Shown here: positions 1 through 9,251 of the stretch, piece after piece
Position numbering within the stretch: the first letter of the stretch is position 1
How the letters are laid out: each line of letters starts with the position of its first letter
DNA from: Legionella_A sp963772805
GTDB lineage: Bacteria > Pseudomonadota > Gammaproteobacteria > Legionellales > Legionellaceae
NCBI GenBank assembly: GCA_963772805.1
Contig: CAVYYU010000003.1
Location: forward strand, 408,400 to 472,399
Length of the DNA stretch: 64,000 nucleotides
Reading direction: 5' to 3'
The notes under the pieces: model-generated
Database searches by the model: none
Told to the model about the DNA's origin: nothing
Seen by the model: the letters and a program-made list of their open reading frames with translations, nothing else
Made by a program: the position numbers and the translations under genes

Positions 1-2
1 AG

Positions 3-74
3 TTCGGGGAGCGTGTTTTAGGCAACTCAACCCGCGCGCATATTGTTACTTCTTTTGAGGCAGTAGGTATCTGA
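3..74 (+). CDS. C-terminal tail of an unidentified gene entering from the left edge
   Basis: A rightward frame is open from the window edge to a TGA at 72-74 and encodes 23 residues ending SFEAVGI. Its composition looks protein-like and it ends just before the convergent rnc stop. It is too short to identify. A leftward frame is also open across the same bases, so the coding strand is not certain. An era gene directly downstream of rnc would have been expected here, but no leftward start with a GTPase P-loop is seen. Confidence 0.35.
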   Translation, partial: FGERVLGNSTRAHIVTSFEAVGI

Positions 75-97
75 GGGGAGTTAAATTTCCTGAACAG

Positions 98-802
98 TTA
101 TTGTTTTCTTTTTTTTCCTACTGAATCAGACTGTAATAATTCCTGCAACAACGCCATCGCTGCTTCCTGCTCAGCTTTTCGTCGATTGGATCCATGTCCA
201 TTGGCCATTATCGTGAGGCTTTGCACCATGCACGTCACAAAAAAAACTTGGTCGTGTTCCTCGCCCTCAACATGGGTCAGGGAGTACACAGGTAATGATT
301 GTTTCTGCGCTTGTAGATATTCTTGCAGCTGGGTTTTGGCGTCTTTTAAATTATCATTTAAATTATTGTCCTCAAGCCGCGTTTGGAAGAGCTTTAGGAT
401 AACGTGCATGCTTTTTTCCATGCCGCCATCAAGAAATATAGCGGCAAAAATGGCCTCCAAGGCATCAGCAAGGATGGAGGCTCGACGAAATCCTCCACTT
501 TTAAGTTCGCCCTGCCCAAGGTACAAATAATCACCGAGCTCTATTTCCAGGGCAACTATCGCAAGCATTTCACCTCTGACCAGGTGCGCTCTCAACCTGC
601 TCAGCTGTCCCTCGCTTTGATCCGGAAACTTTGCGAACAAGGCGTTGGCAATGACAAAATTTAAAATCGAATCGCCAAGAAACTCCAAGCGCTCATTGTT
701 AATAGTTCCCGCGCTGCAGTGAGTTAACGCTTGTTTTAAATAGGCTGGCTTTACAAATTCATAGTCTAAACGCCTGCACAGGCGTTGCAAATTATCTTGC
801 AC
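98..802 (-). CDS. rnc: ribonuclease III
   Basis: Double-strand-specific endoribonuclease that matures rRNA precursors and some mRNAs in the cytoplasm. The 234-residue product has the usual length. The signature NERLEFLGDS spans residues 36-45. The metal-binding acidic residues E40, D44, D113 and E116 correspond to those of the E. coli enzyme. A C-terminal double-stranded RNA-binding domain occupies roughly residues 150-225. The start overlaps the stop of the upstream DUF4845 gene by 11 bases, which suggests translational coupling inside the lepA-lepB-DUF4845-rnc transcript. In many gammaproteobacteria era follows at once, but here the next bases show no era start. Confidence 0.97.
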   Translation of the reverse strand: MQDNLQRLCRRLDYEFVKPAYLKQALTHCSAGTINNERLEFLGDSILNFVIANALFAKFPDQSEGQLSRLRAHLVRGEMLAIVALEIELGDYLYLGQGELKSGGFRRASILADALEAIFAAIFLDGGMEKSMHVILKLFQTRLEDNNLNDNLKDAKTQLQEYLQAQKQSLPVYSLTHVEGEEHDQVFFVTCMVQSLTIMANGHGSNRRKAEQEAAMALLQELLQSDSVGKKRKQ

Positions 803-1178
803 TAATGGCTACCTCTTGTGATTCATCAAAAACGAATAATAAACTGGCGTTGGCAAATAACGACTTAATGACCTGATATTTAATCGTTATCAGAAAACGG
901 TTTTCCCCTTTCGGTACTATTTTAATATCTTCAGGTGGCAACACGATGCTATTGACGTACAGCTGGTTCGCGAGTTTGTCTTGAAGAACATGTGCATTGG
1001 CCAATGGATCAGTTGAAAATTCGGATGCAGGTAATTTTTCGAGAGCACTTATCGAGCTAAGTATGGAATAATGTTCCAGGTAGACAGGAACTACTCGCAT
1101 CACTAAAATCCCGACCATAACTACTACAGCCATGGTTAATACCATACCGATTAACGTCATTCCCTGATAGTTGCGCAT
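792..1178 (-). CDS. DUF4845 single-pass membrane protein between lepB and rnc
   Basis: Small inner-membrane protein of the DUF4845 family, function unknown, habitually found between lepB and rnc in gammaproteobacteria. The chosen start is the ATG at 1178, giving 128 residues beginning MRNYQGMTLIGM. It has an AAGGA ribosome site about six bases upstream and leaves a 13-base gap to lepB. A longer frame reaches into lepB but is unlikely. Residues 8-30 form a hydrophobic segment that follows a short, weakly pilin-like N-terminus. The remainder is a soluble, probably periplasmic domain. The 3' end overlaps rnc by 11 bases. Confidence 0.85.
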   Translation of the reverse strand: MRNYQGMTLIGMVLTMAVVVMVGILVMRVVPVYLEHYSILSSISALEKLPASEFSTDPLANAHVLQDKLANQLYVNSIVLPPEDIKIVPKGENRFLITIKYQVIKSLFANASLLFVFDESQEVAISAR

Positions 1179-1191
1179 TACAATTCCTTGT

Positions 1192-1947
1192 TTAATGAAT
1201 GAAATTCCCGATTTTTTTCCAGCGAACCATATCGGTCTTGCCATTCCAGCTCATCCATACGATGAATGCTTTCCCGCGTAGGTACTTATCCGATACAAAG
1301 CCCCAAAATCGGCTGTCGGCACTGTCATCGCGATTGTCGCCCATCATGAAATACTGCCCCTCGGGCACTTCAATCTCAAAATCAACTGCAGCAACGTCAG
1401 GTCGCACATAAATGAAATGTTCAACACCATTCAGATTTTCACGGTATTTAGCCACCGCTCTGCTCGAGCTCTCATCAGTTGTGTATTCTATAAAGGTTTG
1501 CTTCATTTCCTTGCCATTTATAGACAGAACTTTATTGTGATAAGCAACCTTATCACCAGGAACGCCAATAACACGTTTAATATAATCATAGGAAGGATCT
1601 GGTGGCCAGCGAAATACGGCAATTTCACCTGTTTTTGGGTTAGCAATAGATACAACTTTTTTTTCCCATACGGGCAGACGCAGTCCATAAGCAAATTTAT
1701 TAACTGCAAGAAAATCACCGACCAACAACGTGGGTTCCAAAGAGCCTGAAGGAATACGAAACGGTTCAATCAGGAATGAACGCAGCAATAAAACTATAAA
1801 AAAAACAGGGAAGAACGAACGAGAATACTCAATGATTCGCGTAGGATTCTGTTCTGGTTTACGTTTTTTAGCCCAAAAAATGACGTCGAGTAAATAAATA
1901 ATACCACTCACCAGAGAAAGAATGACTAACATTAAAGCAAAGTTCAT
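1192..1947 (-). CDS. lepB: signal peptidase I
   Basis: Membrane-bound serine protease that removes signal peptides from exported proteins. The 251-residue product has two N-terminal hydrophobic segments (about 3-25 and 45-60). The catalytic serine is S69 in the motif PSGSLEPT, and the general base lysine is K124 in DYIKRVIGVPGD. The late conserved box MGDNRDDSADSR is also present. The methionine that usually follows the catalytic serine is leucine here (SL instead of SM), a tolerated change. The gene lies downstream of lepA across a 132-base gap, the classical lepA-lepB arrangement. Confidence 0.97.
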   Translation of the reverse strand: MNFALMLVILSLVSGIIYLLDVIFWAKKRKPEQNPTRIIEYSRSFFPVFFIVLLLRSFLIEPFRIPSGSLEPTLLVGDFLAVNKFAYGLRLPVWEKKVVSIANPKTGEIAVFRWPPDPSYDYIKRVIGVPGDKVAYHNKVLSINGKEMKQTFIEYTTDESSSRAVAKYRENLNGVEHFIYVRPDVAAVDFEIEVPEGQYFMMGDNRDDSADSRFWGFVSDKYLRGKAFIVWMSWNGKTDMVRWKKIGNFIH

Positions 1948-2079
1948 GTATTACCACCTATGTATAAAAACGAATAATTAATCCTTTAACCACAACTTTC
2001 GCGTGTATATTATTTTAGCTTGGCGAAAGAATGTGCTCGACAGGGTGGATGAAGGGTATATAAATAAGTCCCTTCCCTA

Positions 2080-3885
2080 TTACTTCTTCCTGTCTGTCTG
2101 GAAAACCGCCATAAATGCTTCTTGCGGGATTTCAACATGCCCAACTTGCTTCATGCGTTTTTTCCCCGCTTTCTGTTTTTCCAACAGTTTACGTTTACGC
2201 GACACGTCGCCGCCATAACACTTGGCAATTACGTTCTTACGTAGGGCTTTGACGGTTTGTCGGGCGATAATATGACTGCCTAAAGCCGCTTGAATAGCTA
2301 CATCAAACATTTGGCGTGGGATTAATTCCCGCATTTTATCAACCAGCGCTTTACCGCGACCCTGTGCGGCACTACGGTGTACAATCACAGCGAGGGCATC
2401 TACGCACTCGCTATTGATCAGCACGTCCATTTTCACCAGATCTGCCTCATCAAAGCGTAAGAAATTATAATCAAGCGACGCATAACCGCGACTTACCGAT
2501 TTAAGGCGATCGAAGAAATCAGAAACGACTTCACTCATCGGCAAATCGTAGGTCAGCGAAACTTGCCTCCCGCTGTAAGTCATGTTGACTTGCACGCCAC
2601 GCCGTTCGACACAAAGCGTTATGATTGAGCCTAAATAATCCTGGGGCACCAGTATATTTGCACGCACTATAGGTTCAAACATCTGCTTTATCTGCGGAAT
2701 GGGCGGTAGGTGTGATGGGTTGTCAATGATCACCGTTTCACCTTTGGTGTTGATGATTTGATAAATAACCGTTGGGGCCGTTGAAATCAGCTCCAGATTA
2801 TATTCGCGTTCGAGACGTTCTTGAACGATTTCCATGTGTAACATACCAAGAAAACCACAACGGAAACCAAAGCCAAGGGCTTCTGATGATTCGGGTTCAT
2901 AAAAAAGCGAGGCATCGTTAAGGCTGAGCTTCGCTAGCGCTTCCCGGAATGCTTCAAAGTCATCAGAGGTAATCGGAAAAAGTCCCGCATAAACCTGTGG
3001 TTTGACTCGTTTAAAACCGGGCAGGGCAGTGCTGGCCTGATTTTTTTCAAGTGTTAGGGTATCGCCTACCGGCGCACCCTGAATTTCCTTTATTCCCGCA
3101 ACAACATAACCCACTTCGCCGGCTTGCAGCATGGCGCCAGCCTTGCGTTTGGGGGTAAAAATACCGACTTCGCCCACTTCATACGAGCGGCCAGTAGACA
3201 TAATCCGCATTTTATCGCCTTTGCGCAATGTACCATTGACGATACGTACTAGCGATACGACGCCCAAGTAGCTGTCGAACCAGGAATCTATAATTAATGC
3301 TTGCAGCGGGGCGGAGCTGTCACCTTCTGGCGGCGGGATATGGTGGACTAATGCTTCTAATACATCCTCAACCCCTAAACCACTTTTGGCGCTAACATGA
3401 ATGGCATGATGGGCATCCAGACCGATGATGTCCTCGATTTCTGTGATGACACGCTCAGGCTCTGCTTGCGGCAGGTCAATTTTGTTCAAGACGGGTAAAA
3501 CTTCCAAGCCTTGATCAATGGCGGTGTAACAGACGGCGACTGTTTGTGCTTCAACACCTTGGGCGGCATCTACTACCAGAATAGCGCCCTCGCAGGCGGC
3601 TAATGAACGAGAAACTTCATAACTGAAATCGACATGCCCGGGGGTGTCAATAAAATTAAGTAAGTAGGTTTTACCATCGCGGGATTTATACTCTAAAGAT
3701 ACGCTTTGTGCTTTAATGGTAATGCCGCGCTCACGTTCAATATCCATGGAATCAAGGACCTGCGCCCCCATTTCACGATCAGACAAGCCGCCACATAATT
3801 GGATAAAACGATCGGCTAGTGTTGATTTACCATGGTCGATATGGGCAATAATAGAAAAATTACGGATCCGCGTTAAGTCGCTCAA
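2080..3885 (-). CDS. lepA: elongation factor 4 (LepA), ribosome back-translocase GTPase
   Basis: Translational GTPase that acts on stalled or mistranslocated ribosomes. The 601 residues match the family length. G1 is AHIDHGKST at residues 14-22, G3 is DTPGH at 80-84, and G4 is NKID at 134-137. The EF-G-like domains and the lysine-rich C-terminal domain specific to LepA follow. It is the first gene of the leftward lepA-lepB-DUF4845-rnc cluster and is divergent from mltB. The promoter should lie in the 150 bases between the two starts. Confidence 0.98.
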   Translation of the reverse strand: MSDLTRIRNFSIIAHIDHGKSTLADRFIQLCGGLSDREMGAQVLDSMDIERERGITIKAQSVSLEYKSRDGKTYLLNFIDTPGHVDFSYEVSRSLAACEGAILVVDAAQGVEAQTVAVCYTAIDQGLEVLPVLNKIDLPQAEPERVITEIEDIIGLDAHHAIHVSAKSGLGVEDVLEALVHHIPPPEGDSSAPLQALIIDSWFDSYLGVVSLVRIVNGTLRKGDKMRIMSTGRSYEVGEVGIFTPKRKAGAMLQAGEVGYVVAGIKEIQGAPVGDTLTLEKNQASTALPGFKRVKPQVYAGLFPITSDDFEAFREALAKLSLNDASLFYEPESSEALGFGFRCGFLGMLHMEIVQERLEREYNLELISTAPTVIYQIINTKGETVIIDNPSHLPPIPQIKQMFEPIVRANILVPQDYLGSIITLCVERRGVQVNMTYSGRQVSLTYDLPMSEVVSDFFDRLKSVSRGYASLDYNFLRFDEADLVKMDVLINSECVDALAVIVHRSAAQGRGKALVDKMRELIPRQMFDVAIQAALGSHIIARQTVKALRKNVIAKCYGGDVSRKRKLLEKQKAGKKRMKQVGHVEIPQEAFMAVFQTDRKK

Positions 3886-4041
3886 CTGAAAAACCTGCTA
3901 GTAAATTGCAGCATTCTAGCCTAATTCGCATCATCCATAAAGGGGTATGGCGGGGATATGGCGCAACTAAGCGTTGCAAAACCGAAAAAATACAGGGATG
4001 ATCCAGCATAATTAATTGTTTGCTTTCTATGAGGATCATCT

Positions 4042-5058
4042 ATGCGCTTGTTAGGTAAGCTTGGCGTTGTTTTGTTGGTATTGCTAAATACGGCAGTTTT
4101 TGCAGATGATGCGTTGGTTAAACGATCAGATGTGCAAAAATTTATCAATGACATGGTTAAGCATCACCATTTTGAGCGTAAGCAACTGACGGATATTTTG
4201 CGGGAAGCAAAATTTCAACCGCAAATTATTGAGTCCATGAATAAGCCTTATGAAAAGAAAACGTGGGATGTATACAAAGATTTATTCTTAACGCCACAAC
4301 GCGTACAAGCTGGTCTTGAGTTTTGGCGGGCGAATCAACAGACGTTAGAGCAGGCGCAAAACCAGTTTGGCGTACCTGCTCACATCATCGTCGCTATTAT
4401 CGGTGTTGAGACGCTTTACGGTAAACATCAAGGCAATTATCGGGTGTTGGACGCATTATCAACTTTGGCGTTTGATTATCCTAAACGGTCTGAATTCTTC
4501 ACCAAGGAATTGAAAGAGTATTTACTGCTTTGTCGTGAGCAAAGCGTACCTGCAACAGAGTATATGGGATCTTATGCTGGTGCTATTGGTAAACCACAAT
4601 TTATGCCGAGTAGTTATCGTTTCTATGCTGTTGATTTTACGGGCAATGGCAAGCGTGATCTGGTTAATGAAGATAGGGATGTGATTGGCAGTGTTGCAAA
4701 CTATTTTCATAAGCATGGTTGGAAATTGAATGAAGATGTGGTTCAGCCAGCGATCGTGAGTGGCGCGCAGTATAAACAAATTAACACGAATAGCAGGCAA
4801 GCAAACTACGACTATAAACGATTGGTAGCGGCGGGTGTAAAGCCGGTCGCTGCTATAGCACGTCATCCATCACGAGCTGGTTTGATTGAATTAAATACAC
4901 AGGATGGTGTGGAATATTGGTTGGCTTATCCCAATTTTTACGTGATTACACGTTATAATACCAGCCCACAATATGCGTTAGTCGTGTATTTATTGTCACA
5001 ACAATTGCACAGTCAGTGGCTTTCTGCGCAAAATAGCAATCAGCAACCGAAAGTGTAA
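4042..5058 (+). CDS. mltB: lytic murein transglycosylase B
   Basis: Cleaves the MurNAc-GlcNAc bond of peptidoglycan to give 1,6-anhydro products, and acts in the periplasm. A signal peptide covers residues 1-21 (cleavage after VFA). It has no lipobox, so the protein is probably soluble. The catalytic glutamate is E123 in IIGVETLYG, and the substrate-groove motif GSYAGAIGKPQFMPSSY is intact. The length of 338 is normal for the family. The ATG at 4042 has GAGGATC just upstream. The next gene, gspL, starts 28 bases later and may be cotranscribed. Confidence 0.95.
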   Translation: MRLLGKLGVVLLVLLNTAVFADDALVKRSDVQKFINDMVKHHHFERKQLTDILREAKFQPQIIESMNKPYEKKTWDVYKDLFLTPQRVQAGLEFWRANQQTLEQAQNQFGVPAHIIVAIIGVETLYGKHQGNYRVLDALSTLAFDYPKRSEFFTKELKEYLLLCREQSVPATEYMGSYAGAIGKPQFMPSSYRFYAVDFTGNGKRDLVNEDRDVIGSVANYFHKHGWKLNEDVVQPAIVSGAQYKQINTNSRQANYDYKRLVAAGVKPVAAIARHPSRAGLIELNTQDGVEYWLAYPNFYVITRYNTSPQYALVVYLLSQQLHSQWLSAQNSNQQPKV

Positions 5059-5086
5059 TCGTTCACCATAAACCAGGGATGGCAGC

Positions 5087-6235
5087 GTGGCTACTTGTTT
5101 TTTATTCACACGACAATTCGATGATGAAGATTGTTTGTGCTTGCGCCTTGATCAGCAAGGCCAAGTAGATGCGCCGCTAGAGCGGCGTTCAGTTGAACAA
5201 ATCAGAGAACTACAGAAAGACGCTCAGACTATCGTTGTGATGCCTGCTGAGAGCGGCAGCTTGCATGAGGTTGAGTTGCCATGGCTTGGTGAGCGTAAGG
5301 CACGCGCGGCTATCCCTTATGCGCTGGAAGATCAGCTAGCGCAAAATGTCACAACGTTGCATTTTGCGTTTGACCGTCAACGTTATCAAGATAACCGATA
5401 TCTGGTTGCCGTCATCGACAGGCAGCTGCTTCGCAATTTAATCGATAAGCTTGATGCTCAAAATGTTCAATTTGACCTGATTACCTTGGATTGGTTTGCA
5501 TTAGGTGAAAATGAAGTGTGTGTGACGGCGGCTGGTCTTTTAGTTAATGACCAAACGTTTAAAGGTGGGCTAAGTTCTGATCTTGCGGCAATTTACCTGA
5601 AGACACGGCCTTTAACATCCGAGGTATTTGTATTTGGCGATAGTGAGTCCGCACTGACCAGCTCAACCTTTACTCAAGCTGACAGCTTGTCCTGTGTGTG
5701 GATTGCCCAACATCTGTTGCAGGTTAATCCGATGAACCTTTGTCAAGGTGAGCTGCAACATGGTTCGGACAAAAACACAACCAAATACTGGTATCAGGCA
5801 AGTGCCGTTTTATTTGGGATATGGCTAATCAGTTTGATTGCTGTGCACGCGATTAATTTGTTCCATTTGAACAGCGAGATCTCGCATCTTGATCAACAAA
5901 TTGCCGTTATTTATCATGAATTTTTTCCCCAGTCGCAGCATGTTATTAGTCCTAAATTTAGAATAGGCCAACTATTAAAATCGTCCAGTGCCAATAGTGA
6001 TAGCGCCTTATGGTTGTTGTTGAATAAGTTGGCAGATGCGTTTGATGCCGATCAGTTCACGATTGAACAATTACGTTTTCAAAATCAGGTGTTGTCAGTT
6101 ATGTTAATCAGTAAGGATTTTTCGGCGCTGGAAAAATTGCAGCTTCGTTTGCAACAAGACAATGTTACTGTTTCACAAACACAAGCATCCACACATGAAC
6201 AACAAGTTGTAGCAACGTTGGAGTTGAGTCTGTGA
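5087..6235 (+). CDS. gspL: type II secretion system protein GspL
   Basis: Inner-membrane platform component of the type II secretion machine. It connects the cytoplasmic ATPase GspE to GspM. The 382 residues split into an actin-like cytoplasmic domain (about 1-235), one transmembrane segment (about 240-262) and a periplasmic ferredoxin-like domain. The start is a GTG at 5087 with AGGGATGG upstream. A nearby ATG at 5079 is in another frame. The stop overlaps the gspM start by four bases (GTGA). Only L and M are present here, with the other gsp genes elsewhere. Separate gspLM clusters are also known in Legionella. Confidence 0.85.
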   Translation: MATCFLFTRQFDDEDCLCLRLDQQGQVDAPLERRSVEQIRELQKDAQTIVVMPAESGSLHEVELPWLGERKARAAIPYALEDQLAQNVTTLHFAFDRQRYQDNRYLVAVIDRQLLRNLIDKLDAQNVQFDLITLDWFALGENEVCVTAAGLLVNDQTFKGGLSSDLAAIYLKTRPLTSEVFVFGDSESALTSSTFTQADSLSCVWIAQHLLQVNPMNLCQGELQHGSDKNTTKYWYQASAVLFGIWLISLIAVHAINLFHLNSEISHLDQQIAVIYHEFFPQSQHVISPKFRIGQLLKSSSANSDSALWLLLNKLADAFDADQFTIEQLRFQNQVLSVMLISKDFSALEKLQLRLQQDNVTVSQTQASTHEQQVVATLELSL

Positions 6236-6702
6236 GAGCATATTGGAACAATTTGAATGATCGTGAGCGCTGGGTATTGGCTTTAGGAGCCACTTTCTGT
6301 TTTTTATATTTATTTTATTTGTTGGTTTATGGACCATTGACCCATGCCATCCATGATAAATCACAGCAATTGACGGAAAAACAAGAAACATTAACCTGGA
6401 TGCAGCTAGTGCGTGGGGAGCATAAAAAGACTAAAGCGCCGCAGGTGTTATCGAACAGCCAATTATTATCGCTGCTTGCGAATCAATTGCAGAGCACGTC
6501 TTTTCAGCAATTTACTTATGAGTTGCAGCAGACGGGGACTGGTGACATCCAGTTGTCGTTTGACCAGGTGCCGTTTAATCCATTTATGAAGTGGTTATCA
6601 TCAATTAATAGTCAATATGCGGTGACGGTCAAGCAATTCAATGCTGAAAGGACTGAGCTTTCTGGCGTGGTCAAACTGAAAGTGGTGATGGCAGCTAAAT
6701 AG
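6232..6702 (+). CDS. gspM: type II secretion system protein GspM
   Basis: Partner of GspL in the inner-membrane platform of type II secretion. The 156-residue product begins with a GTG that overlaps the gspL stop in the GTGA arrangement, indicating translational coupling. A short basic cytoplasmic head is followed by a transmembrane helix at about residues 14-34 and a periplasmic domain of about 120 residues. Sequence identity to known GspM proteins is not obvious by eye. The call rests on size, topology and position directly after gspL. Confidence 0.8.
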   Translation: MRAYWNNLNDRERWVLALGATFCFLYLFYLLVYGPLTHAIHDKSQQLTEKQETLTWMQLVRGEHKKTKAPQVLSNSQLLSLLANQLQSTSFQQFTYELQQTGTGDIQLSFDQVPFNPFMKWLSSINSQYAVTVKQFNAERTELSGVVKLKVVMAAK

Positions 6703-6736
6703 AGGACATGTGATCCCAATGATTCAATCCGGAGAG

Positions 6737-6762
6737 CCCTTCTCCCGGTGATAGGAGAAGGG
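6737..6762. terminator. hairpin between convergent gspM and SPOR lipoprotein genes
   Basis: A perfect nine-base stem (6737-6745 with 6754-6762, CCCTTCTCC / GGAGAAGGG) has an eight-base loop and lies between two convergent stop codons. No T tract follows on either strand, so it may be a weak bidirectional terminator or a small dispersed repeat. Confidence 0.5.
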
Positions 6763-6770
6763 AGAAAGGA

Positions 6771-7298
6771 TTAATGATTAACACTGCCTTGCACGGCACC
6801 CCAGTTTTTGACGGTGGCTCCTGCCTTAACGTCGGCAGGAAGAGCACTTAAAGCTTGTTGAGCCGCTTCGGCAGTGCCGAAAGTGCCATATAAACCCTTG
6901 TAGTGCGTTTTGCCGTCATTCTCATATCTCACTTCAGCCATGCGTTCATTTTTTGGGGCCTTTTGCAGCTTGCCTGCAACGCTTGCAGGTTTGTCGTCAT
7001 CAGCTAGTTCAATTGTATAACCTTGAGGATTTTGACTGCTCACCCAGCTTTTATCCTGATCTTTATGAGATGTTGGTGCACGAGAGGTATTCATAAGGTA
7101 TGTTTCTGGTACGACGACTTGTTTTTTTTCTCCGGAGTTATTGTAGCCGGAGCCGTTATCATAACTTTCGGGATATAAAGGCTCGCCTTCATAAACGTAG
7201 GAGCGATAGTTACTATAACCATGCGGATTGTATGACATACACGCCGATAGGCTGATGGCACAAATAATGACACTTGCTACCCGAGTTTTATGCAACAT
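6771..7298 (-). CDS. SPOR-domain lipoprotein
   Basis: Probable envelope lipoprotein of 175 residues. The signal peptide ends in the lipobox LSAC with the lipidated cysteine at C20. A low-complexity Tyr/Ser/Asn-rich stretch follows (about 22-90). A SPOR-like domain lies at about residues 92-172, including the segment GLYGTFGTAEAAQQAL. SPOR domains bind denuded septal peptidoglycan, so a role at the division site or in wall remodelling is likely. The exact partner is unknown. It is divergent from dgt. Confidence 0.75.
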   Translation of the reverse strand: MLHKTRVASVIICAISLSACMSYNPHGYSNYRSYVYEGEPLYPESYDNGSGYNNSGEKKQVVVPETYLMNTSRAPTSHKDQDKSWVSSQNPQGYTIELADDDKPASVAGKLQKAPKNERMAEVRYENDGKTHYKGLYGTFGTAEAAQQALSALPADVKAGATVKNWGAVQGSVNH

Positions 7299-7466
7299 GA
7301 CATCACCCCTTGTTATTATTGTTATTATGGATGAGTGCGATATGGACTACTTTCACCCTATATAAGTGTTATCTGCCAAATCTTAAAAAACTTTAGGAGA
7401 TGACGTCATCCTTGTTTCAATATTGATGATGTCATACAGTAGGCATTTTGATCAATAAGGTATTTT

Positions 7467-8789
7467 ATGTGGACTCATCGTCGCTCAGGACAAACAAATC
7501 AACGGGGTAGCGGGGATCATCGCGATCCATATGAGCGCGATCGAACTCGGGTGATACATTGCCCGGCTTTTAGGCGCCTGCAACGAAAAACGCAGATTCT
7601 GGGAACTGATGAAGGCGATTTTCATCGCACACGATTGACTCATTCCCTTGAAGTTGCCTCTATAGGCCATAGTATTGTCCGTAACTTGGCAATCATGTCA
7701 CAGGACAGTCTGCTCACGGGCCTACTTCCTAACGATGATCTCATTGCGGTCATTTGCTTATTGCATGATATTGGTCATCCACCATTTGGACATGGGGGTG
7801 AGGTTGCTCTGAATTATATGATGCGTGATCATGGCGGTTTTGAGGGTAATGGACAAACATTACGATTGTTGACCAAGGTGGAAAATAGCTATGGTGCTTT
7901 TGGTCTTGATTTAACGCGCCGTGCCTTGCTTGGTGTTCTCAAGTATCCGGTGTCTTGGTCCAGTGTTGTGGCGTTACGCCTGCCTGAGGTGAAGGCAACA
8001 CTGAGTAAAACGATTCGCGTCAATGATTGGTTGCCGCCCAAGGGCTATTTTGATTGTGAGCAGGCGGAGATTGATTGGATGTTGTCGCCGTTTAGTGAGG
8101 CAGATAGACAGTTATTCCAATCGTTGTTGAAAAATCCTAAAGACCATGAGCATGGCAAAGCAGCTTATCACACGTTTGATTGTTCAATCATGGACATCGC
8201 GGATGATATTGCTTATGGCGTTCATGACCTGGAGGATGCAATTCATTTGCGCTTAATTAATCGCGCTCACTTGGACACTCCTCATTTTCGTCAGCTGCTT
8301 GCAGCAACACCACTAAGCCAAGATCATGATGTCTTACTAGACAATCTGTTTGATCCGGTTATGCATCAACGCAAGCAGGCTATTGGTGAGATGGTGAATT
8401 ACTTCATTACGGCAACGCAGATTCAGGTAACGAATGAGGCGTTTGAAAACAGTTTACTTAAGTACAATATTGCACTGTTGCCAGAAGCGAAAAATTTACT
8501 GGATTATTTAATGCAGTGTATTTACCAGTATGTGATTGATTCTCAGGAAGCACGTACATTTGAATATGGTGGACAAACTGTGGTATTACGCTTATTTGAA
8601 GCCATTAGTTCAAACCCCAGCAGCTTGCTGGATAATAAAAATCGTAAATTGATTGATGAGGTAGGTACTGAGCAGGGGTCATTCAGAATAGTTTGTGATT
8701 ATATTGCCAACATGACTGACGAATATGCTTATCGGATGCATGAACGTTTGTTTGGTTTTAACACGCGTACAATCTTTGAAAGACTGTAG
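7467..8789 (+). CDS. dgt: dGTP triphosphohydrolase-like protein
   Basis: HD-domain phosphohydrolase that converts dNTPs to deoxynucleosides and triphosphate, shaping nucleotide pools. The 440 residues match the shorter dGTPase type 2/3 family. The HD signature is visible: H59 in RLTHS, then H100-D101 in LLHDIGHPPFGHGGE. A second conserved block, DIADDIAYGVHDLEDA, lies downstream. The N-terminal segment with RDRTRVIHCPAFRRLQ is typical of the family. Substrate preference cannot be told from sequence. The gene stands alone and its end faces the tRNA cluster. Confidence 0.93.
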   Translation: MWTHRRSGQTNQRGSGDHRDPYERDRTRVIHCPAFRRLQRKTQILGTDEGDFHRTRLTHSLEVASIGHSIVRNLAIMSQDSLLTGLLPNDDLIAVICLLHDIGHPPFGHGGEVALNYMMRDHGGFEGNGQTLRLLTKVENSYGAFGLDLTRRALLGVLKYPVSWSSVVALRLPEVKATLSKTIRVNDWLPPKGYFDCEQAEIDWMLSPFSEADRQLFQSLLKNPKDHEHGKAAYHTFDCSIMDIADDIAYGVHDLEDAIHLRLINRAHLDTPHFRQLLAATPLSQDHDVLLDNLFDPVMHQRKQAIGEMVNYFITATQIQVTNEAFENSLLKYNIALLPEAKNLLDYLMQCIYQYVIDSQEARTFEYGGQTVVLRLFEAISSNPSSLLDNKNRKLIDEVGTEQGSFRIVCDYIANMTDEYAYRMHERLFGFNTRTIFERL

Positions 8790-8795
8790 GTTTAA

Positions 8796-8871
8796 TGGCG
8801 TCCCCAAGGGGGTTCGAACCCCTGTTACCGCCGTGAAAGGGCAGTGTCCTAGGCCTCTAGACGATGGGGAC
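8796..8871 (-). tRNA. tRNA-Glu (anticodon TTC), copy 1
   Basis: Seventy-six bases on the minus strand fold as a tRNA. The acceptor GTCCCC pairs with GGGGAC, the T loop is GGTTCGAAC, and the anticodon loop CTTTCAC carries TTC. The terminal CCA is encoded (TGG at 8796-8798 on the plus strand). Confidence 0.97.
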
Positions 8872-8945
8872 CCGGAACTTTATGTTGCTATTTTAACTTT
8901 TTAATACCTATTCAATCATTTAGATTGATACTTCATACCATAAAA

Positions 8946-9021
8946 TGGCGTCCCCAAGGGGGTTCGAACCCCTGTTACCGCCGTGAAAGGGCAGTGTCCT
9001 AGGCCTCTAGACGATGGGGAC
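8946..9021 (-). tRNA. tRNA-Glu (anticodon TTC), copy 2
   Basis: Identical in all 76 bases to the copy at 8796-8871, again with encoded CCA. The two copies are separated by 74 bases, so this is a tandem duplication. It is the upstream copy in the direction of transcription. Confidence 0.97.
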
Positions 9022-9057
9022 CAAGAACTTTGTACCATCAACAGCCGAAGCATATGA

Positions 9058-9133
<76 letters not shown>

Positions 9134-9251
9134 TAAAAAGAGAGTCGAAGTTTAATGAGGTGTTCTATGACTGTCAAGGGATTTTTATCATTTTGTTGGT
9201 TTATGATGATGGATAAGCGCTCTGTTGCTAGAGCGCTTCATAATAAAGCAA

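Noticed and set aside
1417..1749. Rightward 110-codon frame over lepB
   Set aside because: It is a shadow of lepB with poor composition.
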